Assembly: GCA_009829735.1 (NCBI GenBank)
Contig: CM020619.1
Span: 31,393,751 to 31,457,750 of the forward strand
Direction of reading: 5' to 3'
Source: Pyropia yezoensis
Lineage: Eukaryota > Rhodophyta > Bangiophyceae > Bangiales > Bangiaceae
DNA length: 64,000 nucleotides
Positions 54,422 to 64,000 of the stretch are shown here, one piece after another (position 1 is the first letter of the stretch; each line of letters begins with the position of its first letter). The notes beneath the pieces were generated by a model. It saw nothing but the letters and a program-made list of their open reading frames with translations. It had not been told where the DNA came from and did not search any database. The position numbers and the translations under genes are program-made.

Positions 54422-56948
54422 TGGGTGACGACACTCACACGGCGCAATCGAGCCCGCCCGCGCCGACACGGCCACCCATCGAGGCGCGACGTGTGTGCGA
54501 GTAGCACCTGAGCCGACCTCGCCGGGACGGCTCGAAGCTTGGAATGGGGGTATGTCGCATATCCGCAGTTCATACCGAATTCCGGTATTTACAGGCTTGT
54601 AGCCCCCGTGACTGGTGGCCCCTATCTTGTTGGTTTGAGATCACTTGTGGCTCGTCCTTTGGGCGACTACTTTATTATATTGTTTATCTGTCCTTGCTTT
54701 AGAGAGATCTTTCGTATTGCTTGCCGTGCTCGTAGAGGTCGGCCATTTAGCCTCCGCTCGGTCGCTCGACCGGCATGATGTTTCGCCCATACCTTCGACG
54801 CCGGGGCACGCCGCCCCCGTCGGGACGGCTTGCTCTCCATCGAACGTCCGGGCGAAAAAGGGCTGTCTTCTTTGCCTTTACAGTAATAGCTGTTGCCTTC
54901 CGCTTTTGCGGCTGGTCGGTCCTATTTCCTCATTACTGATTAATACTTGTTCCACAAAATGTACGCGTTGCGAGAGCCAGCCGGCTGCGCGGAGGTGGGG
55001 GCATCGCCATTCAGCAAGCTACAAGCGTGGCGCCTCCCTCAACGGGTCCAACCTCGCATCCACCGTCACTAACGCCAGCCTCGCCTTGCTGCGGTCCGTG
55101 CAGAACCCTCCTCTTCATGCTTCTCTCCCCACTGCCGCATGCGGCCACGAAAAGGCTCTCTGCCGCAAACGGCGTGCCCGTCATACGTCGTTCCGCGCCC
55201 GACCATCGCCCTCCCCACTTAAGTACATGTATCCATGCCCATCCACCACTCCGCGCGCTGTACCTCTGCGGACGTATCATTGGCATGACCACGTCAGCGT
55301 CAGCCGTGTCGTTAGGTGAACAAACATCCGTAGCCGCAAGCAGCGGCGAAGCGTCAGCGGCAGATAGCACGGCCTCCCAGAAGAACGATGGGACTGCAGC
55401 CTTGGCAGCTGCTCCAGCCGACTCCCTTGCCACCCCCGTCATCTCGGCCGCAGACGCCCCATCAAGAAAGAGCCACCCACCCTTCCACACGGCCCACACC
55501 GCGGCCGCCACCAGAGCACCTCTCTTGTCCGCGTGCAACCCCCTTCTCCTGCCTCCCCACCGCATCCCTTGAAGCAACGTCCTCGGCCATCTTCCCCCCC
55601 TTGCCCTCCTCACTGACCCGTCCGTTGCCGCCTCCTTGCCCGTCCCCATCCTTGTCGTCGTCCCTGCCCGTGCCCACCACACTGTCCCAAGCTCCCTCGC
55701 CGTCCACACCCCGCGCTCCTCGAGCCGCCGAGCCGTGCGCCGGACGACAAATTCGAAGTGCATGCGGAGGGCTGGCGGCCGCTGTGACCGCACAGTTGGC
55801 GGTCCCCCCCTCTTTTGTGCCGTTGTCAGCGACGCTTTGCCGAGGCGCTTCGTGACGCCGCACCAACCACGGCGTGGACGTGCCCCCCCCCGCACGCTCC
55901 TGCCACATAGAGACTTGCATTCACTGCCCCTCTACACAGCCCGCAGGACGCACATCACCAGGGCGGTGCGGCCCCACTGCCCAGCAGGCCGTGGCTTGGT
56001 CTTTGACGGAAATAATTCGGCGAGGGGGGTCGCTTTCGAACTCTCTGACGGGCCCCCTCTCAGACTGATCATTTAGCCTACCCCTGTGAACGGTTGTCAA
56101 ACCCACCTCTCAATGACACCTAAATGACTCAGTTACGGGACCCACCGTTCGCCCATTAGAAGCTCAATACGTCATTAGCCATCCAGTTGACCCCTCAATG
56201 GGCGCGCTCTCGTTTAGTGATGACGCCCACGGAGCGGGTGTCCTTCCGGTGGGAATTGGCCTACTGTCAGCCGGTACTCGTATCGAAAGCCACCAGCCAA
56301 TACTATACTAGTGAGGAAATCGCTACGTTGAGAACCCCGGTTGCAATTCCGAATTCCAAACGTTGTGCCCGCACCGATTCGGAAAGACTTCTGCGGAACG
56401 GCCTGAAAGCGGGATGTACAGGTCGTGGATATGAGGGGCTGCTTCCTTGGAGATTGCGCGTGGCATGGGCCAATCGCATGGCAGGCATTGCCCGTGGCTC
56501 CAAGAAGGCCGTCTTTGTTTAGAGAGGGGGTGGTCGTCGGGCCCCTCTCCGTGTCCGACAGAGCGCTCGCCGGCGAGAGGCCCATGCCAACGTGGAAGGA
56601 TCCATACGCGTCGGGCAAGGCCCGGAGCCCCCGCACTGCCCGTCCTCTCTCCGCCCCCGGCCGAGGGGGGCTGGGGTGGACGCCCGGGAGAGACAGGGAG
56701 CCCGTCGCCTACCCCCTTTTGCTCTCTTCTTTAGGGAAGGGGGGAGGTGCCTTCCCGGACAAGTGCCTCCTGTTGCGTCAGGGACACCGCCGCCCGGCGA
56801 GAGTCGTTCTGGCCGACGCCCGCCCCCTCGTTCTGCCCTTCGCACCGCCCCCCTGCTTTCCTTTTTTTGCACCTCTTCTCCGCTGTTTCTCTGCCCTTCC
56901 CGTGGCCCCCCTCCCCCCCAGGGCAGGCGCGGCTACTCGGTTGTCGTC
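54422..56948. other. Host sequence without a convincing gene
   Basis: Composition changes at 54422 from retroelement to host DNA. Two short plus-strand frames are possible exons. 55285-55572 (MTTSASAVSLGEQ..., 95 residues) is Ala/Ser/Thr-rich. 56220-56522 (MTPTERVSF..., 100 residues) has a basic C-terminus. Neither has a recognisable domain. The long minus-strand frame at 55011-55895 is GC-driven low complexity. 56523-56948 is the 5' flank of the carrier gene. Confidence 0.5.
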
Positions 56949-58151
56949 ATGTCGGCGGAGACGGCACCATCGGCGTCGGCTGAGGCAGGCCGCACGGGAG
57001 CGGCGCCTCCCTCCCCCCCCCACCTCCCCGCCCTTTCGGAGCGGCTCCGCCCATTTGTGGTGGGCGGCGCCGCGGGCGTTGCGGGTTGGCTGTTTATCCA
57101 CCCAGCAGATGTGATCAAGACGCGGCAGCAGACGGCGCCGCCTGGGGGCGGCGCTACCGCCGCCGCCCCCGCCGCCGCCGCCGCCGCCGCCCCTGCCGCA
57201 GCCTCCGCCGCCACGCCGTCCGCCGTGGCCACGCCGTCTCGGCCGGGTGCCCCCCCTCTATCGACGACCGCCGCCGCCGCTGCCGTGCCTGCCGGTAGTG
57301 CTCCCCCTACTGCGGCGGCCGTCGCGGCCGCCCCGCCCCGCGGGGGCGTCTTACCAATGGGCCCCATCGCCACTGGCCGCTCCATTGTTGCTGCCGGCGG
57401 CCCGTCTGCGCTCTACACGGGCCTTTCTGCCGCCTTGACCCGGCAGGTGACCTACACCACCCTCCGCCTGGGCCTGTATGCCACCTTTCGGTCTGCCGTG
57501 GTCGGCGACGGCACTTCCGGCGATGCGCTGCCGCCGTCGCTCGCCCAGAAGCTGGGCATTGGCCTCGCTGCGGGGGGCATTGCCGCCGCCGCATGCTGTC
57601 CCGTCGAGGTGGCCATGGTGCGCATGTACGCCGACGGGGCGTTGCCGCCGGCGGCGCGGCGCAACTATGCGCACGTGGGGTCGGCGCTGCGGCGGATGTG
57701 GGTCGAGGAGGGCGCCGCGACGCTCTGGCGCGGCGCCCGGCCAACGGTCGCGCGGGCATGTGTGGTTTCGGCGGTGCAGCTGGGCACGTATGACCAGGCC
57801 AAGCAGGTGTACGCCGGGTGGGGCGCCGCCGAGGGGGTGGGCCTGCACCTCGCGTCGAGCCTTACCAGCGGCCTCGCCTATTCCATCGTCTCCCTCCCCA
57901 TTGACATTGCAAAGTCCAAGCAGCAGTTCCAGCACCGCGAGGGTGGCGGCGGCGCCGCCACAGGGGGGGAGCTGAAGTACCGGGGGCTGGTCCAGACCGT
58001 TGCGCGGGTGGCGCGGGAGGAAGGCCTGCGGAAGCTCTACGCAGGGTTTGGCATGTACTTCGTTCGTTGTGGCGGACACACGGTGGGCATGTTTCTGGCC
58101 TACGAGCAGCTCAACCGGCTTTGGGGGAAGGCGTTTGGGGGGGGGGGGTGA
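56949..58151 (+). CDS. Mitochondrial carrier, 2-oxoglutarate/malate type
   Basis: 400 residues from ATG 56949 (MSAETAPSAS...). Three repeats with carrier signatures: P52-A-D-V-I-K, P218-V-E-V-A-M-V-R and P317-I-D-I-A-K. The second-repeat form PVEVAMVRMYAD, plus YTGLSAALTRQVTYTT and RRNYAHVGSAL, resembles the 2-oxoglutarate/malate (SLC25A11, plant DTC) subfamily. Expected role: exchange of dicarboxylates across the inner mitochondrial membrane. Family members are about 300 residues; the excess is an N-terminal extension and an Ala/Pro-rich insert of about 70 residues after the first signature, in the loop between helices 1 and 2. A longer in-frame upstream extension to 56592 is open but low complexity; I chose the ATG closest to the first conserved helix. 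No intron is needed. Confidence 0.9.
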   Translation: MSAETAPSASAEAGRTGAAPPSPPHLPALSERLRPFVVGGAAGVAGWLFIHPADVIKTRQQTAPPGGGATAAAPAAAAAAAPAAASAATPSAVATPSRPGAPPLSTTAAAAAVPAGSAPPTAAAVAAAPPRGGVLPMGPIATGRSIVAAGGPSALYTGLSAALTRQVTYTTLRLGLYATFRSAVVGDGTSGDALPPSLAQKLGIGLAAGGIAAAACCPVEVAMVRMYADGALPPAARRNYAHVGSALRRMWVEEGAATLWRGARPTVARACVVSAVQLGTYDQAKQVYAGWGAAEGVGLHLASSLTSGLAYSIVSLPIDIAKSKQQFQHREGGGGAATGGELKYRGLVQTVARVAREEGLRKLYAGFGMYFVRCGGHTVGMFLAYEQLNRLWGKAFGGGG

Positions 58152-59350
58152 GGGGAGGGAGCGGCAGTCGTCTCTGGGGAGGGGACGACAGTTGTATGTA
58201 CACTCGGGGAAGCATGCTGCCACTCGTTCAAAGGAGCACTGTGCTGTAAATACATACACGCGTGCAGGGTCGAGTGGGGCACGGGCGGCCGCCCCCGCGC
58301 ACCACGGGCGACCGTGGGGCAGTCATGCGACCGACCCCCCCCAAGAAGACAATGTCTGCGGGGGGCTGCTCTGAGAGGTAGGGCGGCCGTTCCCCGCGGG
58401 GGAGGCCATTGGCAGCCCCGATGGATACCCAGGACGCTGAAGCCACTGTACATATATTTGTACATACATACGTACAGTACATACACTCTCTGTACGCCTT
58501 CTTGTTAAGGTGTCCTTACACTACATATGCCAGACGTGGTGGAGTCTGCGGCACACGCGCCAATGAACGACGCACGCTGAGTGGTCGTGTCCACTTTCCC
58601 CCTTGTCGCACCCGCTCACCAATATTTTCCACCCCCCCGCGCGGCCGCGCGACCCCTCGACCCCCCCGCCACCTTTCAAGGAGTGGCCCGGCCCACCGCA
58701 CACGACTGCATCCCCCCCTTGTCCCCCAACGTGGCGCCCCACCATTGGCCCTGCCGTCGGCCGCGGCGCTTCCGCGGGCGGGCCAGCGCATGCCGCCGGG
58801 CCCACTGAGGGCGGCTGCCGTCGAGGCCAGCGCGGTGCCCTCCCTCCCACCCCCCGCCCCGGCGCGCTGCCATTCATTGCCCTGGGCCGCCTCTTCGGTA
58901 GTGGCGGGCTGCGGCGTTGGAAGCAGGCGGCCAACCACCACCACCACCCCCTTCTCCCCTCCCCCCTCTCCCCTCCCCCATCCCTACCTACAGCCAGGCT
59001 ACCCTCTGCCGCTGTCCGCCGCCGCCCGCCGCGGCTCCCCTCCGCCGCGACTCCCCTCCGCCGCCTCCGCGGCTGGCCTTTGCCGGCCGCACTTCCGGTG
59101 GGAAGGGACCCTTGGGAGTCCTCCACGGCTCCTTTTTTTTTTTTCGTTTCTTCTTCCTTCCTCCCTTCCATCCATCGACGGACACGGCCTCCTTCCCCAC
59201 CACTGGCGCTGCTCATCCTCTCCACAATCCCTCCTTTCAACGCGTCGTGGGGGGTTGACCGCAGTTGCCCCCGTCGCCTCCCCCCTCTCTCTGCTTTCTT
59301 GTTTTTGTGTCGTTTGCTGCTGACTGGGACCTTCTCCCACCGCCATCACG
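58152..59350. other. Intergenic, GC- and pyrimidine-rich
   Basis: Contains a TACATA-type simple repeat (about 58447-58497), then long C-rich and CCG-rich tracts. The frames here are low-complexity and I support none as genes. It may include the 5' exon or promoter of the DUF4239 gene. Confidence 0.5.
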
Positions 59351-59369
59351 TTGACCTCTCTCCACCTTC

Positions 59370-59404
<35 letters not shown>

Positions 59405-61315
59405 ACCCCCTCACTGCCGCCACCCGCCGGGGCGGCGGGGGGCTGGCGGGCGCTGTCCCTCCTCCCCCCCCCCCGCTCCCCCTGCTTTGTGGCATCCCCC
59501 GCGGGCGGCTGGCCAAGACCGTCCCGGTGCGCGCCCCGGCTGGCGGCCGCCACTCCGCGGCCACCCGCGGCGGCGGCCGCCACGGCTGGCCAGTGCCGTA
59601 AGCGCCCGTGGGTCGGCGCCCCAGCAGGTGGGCGTGCGGGGGATGGTGGTGCGGGGGGCGGCGGCAGTGACAGTCGCGGCGGCCGCCGCCGCGGCTGCAA
59701 CAGCGGCGGTGGTGGCGGTGGCGGTGACGGTGACGGTGGCAGTGGCGGTGGCGGTGGCCACATCACGGTGCGCGGCGCAGCCGCGTCGGCGCCCTCGGGC
59801 ACGCGCCGTCCACCCGTTGGAGTGGTCGCGCGCCTCCCCACCGTGGCCCACCGTGTCCACTCGGCGGTCGGCGTGTCACTGCCAGTGGGGGTTGGCGGCG
59901 GTCGCGGATGCGGCGGCGGCAGCGGTGACCGTGGGGTCGTAGCGGCGGCGGCGGTGGCGGCCAGCAGGCCGCCGAGGATACCCCAGTGGGGGGGCGGCAG
60001 AGGGGCGCCCCGAGGGGGGGCGGGGGCGGGGGGCGCCGCGCCACGGCTGGGGGGCGCCGCTGTCGGAACGTCGGGGCGGCGTCAGCGGCCGCTGGTGGTG
60101 TGCCGCTGGGGACTGGGCACCGGCCCCGCTGGCAGGGGCGGCAGCTGGCGGTGGGGCGACGGCCGCCCCGCCGACGTGACTGGCGGGGTGGCCGCCACTG
60201 ACCGGGTAGGCCCCGGCTCGGTGGGTGGCGCGGTGCCCGTGGATGATGCGACGCTCAGTGCCCTCGGCCGCGGTGCCGCGTCGGGCGGCCGCTCGGTCGG
60301 CACCGTTGGCGGCGCGGCGGTGGACGTGACGGGGAGCGGCAAGGGGGTTGGCGACGGCGGCCGCGGCTTTGCCCCGCCCGCCGGAGCGCCGCCCGACAGC
60401 GCCCCGCCGCTGTCGGTCGAGTACCCCGAGGCGGACGTGGCGTACGTGGCGCCGCCGCGGGTCAACCGGCTGCGGTCACTCCTCTTTACCGCCGAGCGCT
60501 TCCTGCCCGTTGCGGTGGGGTTGCTTGGCGCCGTTGCGCTGCCGACATTGTCAGAGCTCCTCCTGCCGCTAGTGCCCCACGTGGGGTCGGACATCTCTGT
60601 GCTGATCAGTGTGCTCTTCTCCCCGACTGTGGGCATCCTGTTTGCCACCCTCCTTTCTATCACCGTCTCGGTCCTGCGGCAGCGGCAGCAGGACATTCGG
60701 TCGCTGCTGTTTGAGGAGCTCGCTACCATCCGCACCCTCGCGGTCATCCTGCACGACAGCCATCTGCTGACGCAGCTGGGGGACTACCTGCGGCTGCTCA
60801 GCGAGGAGACGTTTGAGCACCGCTTCTTTGATGGCGACTCGGACTTTCACGACGCCGGCCAGGGGCCCTCGTGTTCGATGCGGGAGGCGGCCTACGAGGC
60901 GACCGAGGTGCGCGGCTACACCCTCATGCACGATGCCAACCGGCGGCGGCTGCGGGAGCCCGTGGAGGGCCTCATCTCCGCGCTGGTCACCCTCCGCACC
61001 CGCCGGCGGGCGACGCTCGACACGGGCTTCCCGCGGGTGCACTATGTCATCCTGGCGGCGCTCGGCGCGTCGACGCTCTTTTGCTTCCTCCTTGAGGTGG
61101 CCGCCCAGCCTCAGTGGCTCGACGTCCCCGCCGTGCGGCTGCTCTTTGCACTGCTGCTTGCGCTGCTGACGTCTGCCACCACGTTTGTGGCCGACATCAA
61201 GGACCCCTTCCAGGGGCACTACCGCCTGTCGACCGCGCGCGTGGACCGCACGCGGGTGACCATCCTGGAGCGTGTCGGGCTGGTGACGTCCGAGCCGCCG
61301 GGAGGGAGCTTCTGA
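59351..61315 (+). CDS. DUF4239 (bestrophin-like) membrane protein, start unresolved
   Basis: The frame ends at TGA 61315. The last 300 residues (from about 60418, VEYPEADVAYV) fit the DUF4239 bestrophin-like family: two hydrophobic spans (about 60500-60680), a helical soluble segment (QQDIRSLLFEELATIRTL), then GFPRVHYVILAALGAS and two more spans (to about 61195) followed by IKDPFQGHY. The 350 residues before this are Gly/Ala/Arg-rich low complexity. No in-frame ATG exists between the upstream stop at 59321 and the domain, and a 32-C run lies at 59371-59402. The start may therefore lie in an upstream exon or in another frame if the C-run is miscounted. The Arg/Ser/Ala-rich lead could be a plastid or mitochondrial transit peptide. 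Function is unknown. Confidence 0.75.
59371..59402. repeat. Poly-C tract (32 bp)
   Basis: Uninterrupted C run at the start of the DUF4239 frame. Length is easily miscalled in sequencing and would alter the frame. Confidence 0.95.
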
Positions 61316-63282
61316 CACAAAGTCAGGGTGAGGCGGGGGGAGGGGGTGGGCAAGAGCGGGGGCTGGGTTGGTGAGGGGGGGAAGGAGTGGTGGGGCGGAT
61401 GGTTCTTTTTTTTTTTGACGGCACCGCGGCGTCAGGCGGTGAGATGTGGTGGACGAGGGGAGTGGCGTGGGCGGGCTGTGGGACGCGGGGTAGCGTAGGG
61501 TGATGTGCGTGAGTCAAGGTCCTTGACTGAATGACCCCCGCGCCGGGCCCGGTGCGGTGGCGGCCGCCGCTTTGGGGTTGGCAGCCGTACCTCACCGCCC
61601 GCGTTTTGGTCGTGCCGGCGGCGTGGCGTGCGTCCACGTGGGGTGGTGCGCCTTAAAAGAAGAGCCGTCCCCCATGCGCACGAGCGCTATTCTCTCATTG
61701 CGTGGTGGGTGCGACACCCCGCCCGTGGCGACGGGGGGGGCGGGGTGGGGGGGAAGGGGTGCCATCGACGGGGACTTCCCAAGGAGAGTGGGGGGTAGCG
61801 GACGCCGCCGCCGCCTCGTACGCACCGTGCGGCCCCCCACCCGCGTCTTGTCACCCGCCCCTGCTTCTGGCAACCACCACCTCCACGTCCGCCGCCGCCG
61901 CCTCCACCGCCGTCACGGCTGCCGCCGGCGCCTCGCTACCGCTCCCCGCCGCCCCCCGCCCCTCACCTCCCGGTGCACCGGGGGGGACCGGGTGGAATCT
62001 CTGCGTGAGCAGTGGGGTGCGGACGGCGGTCACCGTCGGTTGGTGGCTGTGGCCTGTCGCCGTGGATGGGGCACTGTGGTGGCGGACCACCCTTGTCCTC
62101 TTGAGGGAGGGAGACGGGGCAGGTGAGGGGGAGGAGGGTCCCCGTGGCGGAGCCGTCATGGGCGCCTGGTCGTCGCTGCTGTCGTCGTCAACGTTGTCGG
62201 GGTGGCCCACCTCGGGGGGACGGCAGACCTTCCCCCTGGCCGGCGTGGGTGGGGGTGGTGTCGGGCGTCGGGCGGCAGCTGCCGGGCATTGCCCCCACTT
62301 CGTTGGCCGCCCCGGCGGGCCAACAATGGCGCCGAGGTGGGGGGGAGTGGCGCCTTTTGCCGCGCCCCCTGGGAGTGCGCGGCCTGCATCGCCAGACTGC
62401 CGCACGGCCGAGGGGGCGGTGGTTCCAGAATGGCGCCGACGGAACAGGTGGCAGGCAGCGGGCGGCGGCAGCGGCGGCGAGCGGCTGCAGCGGCCGCAGC
62501 GGCGGCGGGGGGGAGCCGGCGGTGGCAGCTGCGGTGGTCGACGCGGTCGGGAAGCTGGCGGGCTGGGCGTCGGCCGCCGCCGACGGCCCGCCCCGGATGG
62601 GGGGGGGGGGGGGATGGCGAGTGCCCGTGTGGCGGCATGGGTGCCTGTGCCGTTGTGCCTGTGGCGTGGGATGGCCGCCGCGGGGCTGCGGTGGGCCACG
62701 GGGTGCTCCCCGACGTGATGTAGGGGTTGGCGGGGGGGGCGGGTGCTGGGGAGGGGTGCCTGCCGCGGCCGCTCTTCCCCACGCCCGCTCTCACGGCACG
62801 CACTGCCCACACGGCGCCGTGCTTGGCGCACCACAATCGACACTGCTGCCGCCGCTGCCGGGACTGCCGCCGCCGCCGCCGGGGCCGCCGCCGGCCCCCT
62901 GCTGGGGCCGCCGCCGCCCCGCTGGCGGTGGGATGCCAACCCTCCTCCTGCTGGGACTGGCGGGGCGGGCCCGCTACCACCGTGTCGGCGGTGGCTGCGC
63001 CGGGGGGCCCGCTCCACCCGCTGTGCGCGCCCCCCCCTCCCACCGCAGCGCGGGTCGTGTCCCCTGTCTTTGGCCGGCAGCTTAGTACTGGGCGTCCCCC
63101 TCTGCTGCCGAGCGCGGGTCCATGCCGAGAGAAGAAACAAAGGCGAGACCACAAGCCCACGTCGCGGCGAAACAGTACCCTATCTACGCATGGTCCATGC
63201 CGAGAGAAGAAATCAATGGGACGACAAGTCCATGACGCGGCGAAACACGACAGTACACAAATAGAACCGGGCGATACGTCCC
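61316..63282. other. GC-rich low-complexity intergenic region
   Basis: Several overlapping long frames exist on both strands, but all are Gly/Ala/Arg/Pro-rich and lack domains, as expected from high GC. I see no gene. Confidence 0.5.
63118..63255. repeat. Two-copy direct repeat, period about 75 bp
   Basis: GTCCATGCCGAGAGAAGAAA starts at 63118 and at 63193. Each is followed by a diverged copy of a segment ending near GCGGCGAAACA. Confidence 0.8.
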
Positions 63283-64000
63283 TCACACCTCCGCCACAGG
63301 CCCAGGCTGCGTCGAAGGGGGGGGGCGCCGCTTACGCTTCCCCGACAAGTCAGTGAAGGTGATCATGGAAGACGCTTGGTGCAAGATGCATGTCTCCACG
63401 TCGCATAGGCGAGCCAGCCCCAGGTAGTTCTGGACGCTCCGGTAGTCACTGGCGCCATCCATGAGGAGGCCGCAGAGCTCGGCGATGAGCGGGTGCACAA
63501 CCTCCTGGTCAATGGTCAAAGCCAGGGCGTCTTGCAGCAGCTTCCCCACCGCTACGGAGGATAGTGCCCTAGACATCGACAGTGCGTCGACGTCGGGGTT
63601 GCTGCGTTTGAGCCGAGACCGCATCGCGTCCCAAAAGAGCCTAAAGAACAGGGGCTTGTCGAGGCACCGCCGCACAATGGCGCGCACAGTCAAGAGGGAG
63701 CGTGCGTCGTCCAAGAGGGACCTTGAGACGAGGAAGAGGAAGAGCAAAAACCAGCTCGTCATGAGGGTGCTGCTCACGGGCTCCTGAGAGGCACCCCCCC
63801 GGGGCACGTGGGTCCCCCGGTAAGAGCCCCCCTCCACTTGTATCCCGATGCTGTCGGTGAAGCACGCTGCCCACATCGTCGCCAGGCACACGCCCACCCC
63901 ACCGTACCACTTGACGGTCACGTCCTTGAACCACAGGGGCGTGCGCACGTTGGCGTGCTGGCGGCTGTTGGACTCGAGAAAAATCTCGACGGCCCCACGT
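63283..64000 (-). CDS. Unidentified membrane protein, C-terminal part
   Basis: Open from the window edge to the stop at 63283, at least 239 codons; the true start is off the window. A GTG at 63948 is not the start, because the frame continues upstream in coding-like sequence (EIFLESNSRQHANV). Two hydrophobic segments are visible: WYGGVGVCLATMWAACF (about 63905-63855) and LMTSWFLLFLFLVSRSLL (about 63770-63715). A mostly helical soluble tail and a basic end (GKRKRRPPP) follow. I do not recognise the family. It ends convergently with the DUF4239 gene, nearly 2 kb away. Confidence 0.6.
   Translation of the reverse strand, partial: RGAVEIFLESNSRQHANVRTPLWFKDVTVKWYGGVGVCLATMWAACFTDSIGIQVEGGSYRGTHVPRGGASQEPVSSTLMTSWFLLFLFLVSRSLLDDARSLLTVRAIVRRCLDKPLFFRLFWDAMRSRLKRSNPDVDALSMSRALSSVAVGKLLQDALALTIDQEVVHPLIAELCGLLMDGASDYRSVQNYLGLARLCDVETCILHQASSMITFTDLSGKRKRRPPPSTQPGPVAEV

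Noticed and set aside
55011..55895. 294-codon minus-strand frame as a host gene
   Set aside because: Composition is Gly/Ala/Arg-rich with no domain, and overlapping frames on the other strand are equally open, as expected from high GC.
58409..59323. 304-codon plus-strand frame upstream of the DUF4239 gene
   Set aside because: Mostly Pro/Ser/Arg low complexity from C-rich DNA, with no conserved segment.
61702..63286. Several 320-430 codon frames on both strands
   Set aside because: They are mutually overlapping, Gly/Ala/Pro-rich and lack any domain; typical of GC-rich non-coding DNA.

Overview
The window is high-GC eukaryotic nuclear DNA. It contains LTR retrotransposons with 5-bp target-site duplications (TSDs), chromodomain-tailed integrases, a mitochondrial carrier gene and a DUF4239 membrane protein gene. 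GC-rich, apparently intronless host genes beside a dense retroelement cluster would suit an alga; a bangiophyte red alga of the Porphyra/Pyropia type is my guess, not a demonstrated assignment. About 50 kb (1-54421) is a nest of Ty3/gypsy elements. Roughly 9.6 kb (54422-64000) is host sequence. I distinguish three Ty3/gypsy families by their LTRs: family A (363-bp LTR), family B (571-bp LTR) and family D (about 469-bp LTR). Layout: A1, minus strand, runs off the left edge (1-3808). B1 (4188-18330) is a chimeric 14-kb B element with matching TSDs CAGCT; it contains two B gag regions and a reversed A fragment. Then come a degraded unidentified stretch (18336-20527), a solo LTR-D with TSDs GTCGG (20528-20996), a 49-bp tandem repeat, LTR fragments, and a nearly intact D element (22376-30633). 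B3, minus strand (30634-54421), is cut by D at its left end. Its gag carries a whole A element, A3 (37667-52983, TSDs CTTGT), and A3 in turn holds B4 (visible part 45203-50043) beside a 500-N gap. All three families share one plan: LTR, tRNA primer-binding site (seen in A and B), gag ending in a CCHC knuckle, a GGGAAAC slippery heptamer just before the gag stop (Gly-Asn-Glu-stop), pol in the -1 frame (protease, RT, RNase H, integrase, chromodomain), then a long ORF on the OPPOSITE strand between pol and the 3' LTR, then a polypurine tract and the 3' LTR. The antisense ORFs are 627 (A), 705 (B) and 647 (D) residues. They share spaced motifs and stay open in copies whose pol is broken. This antisense protein family is the most interesting content here; I recognise no known domain in it. 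Host part: a mitochondrial 2-oxoglutarate/malate-type carrier (56949-58151), a DUF4239/bestrophin-like membrane protein (59351-61315, start unresolved), and the C-terminal part of an unidentified membrane protein on the minus strand at the right edge (63283-64000). The rest of the host segment is GC-rich low-complexity DNA in which I see no convincing gene.
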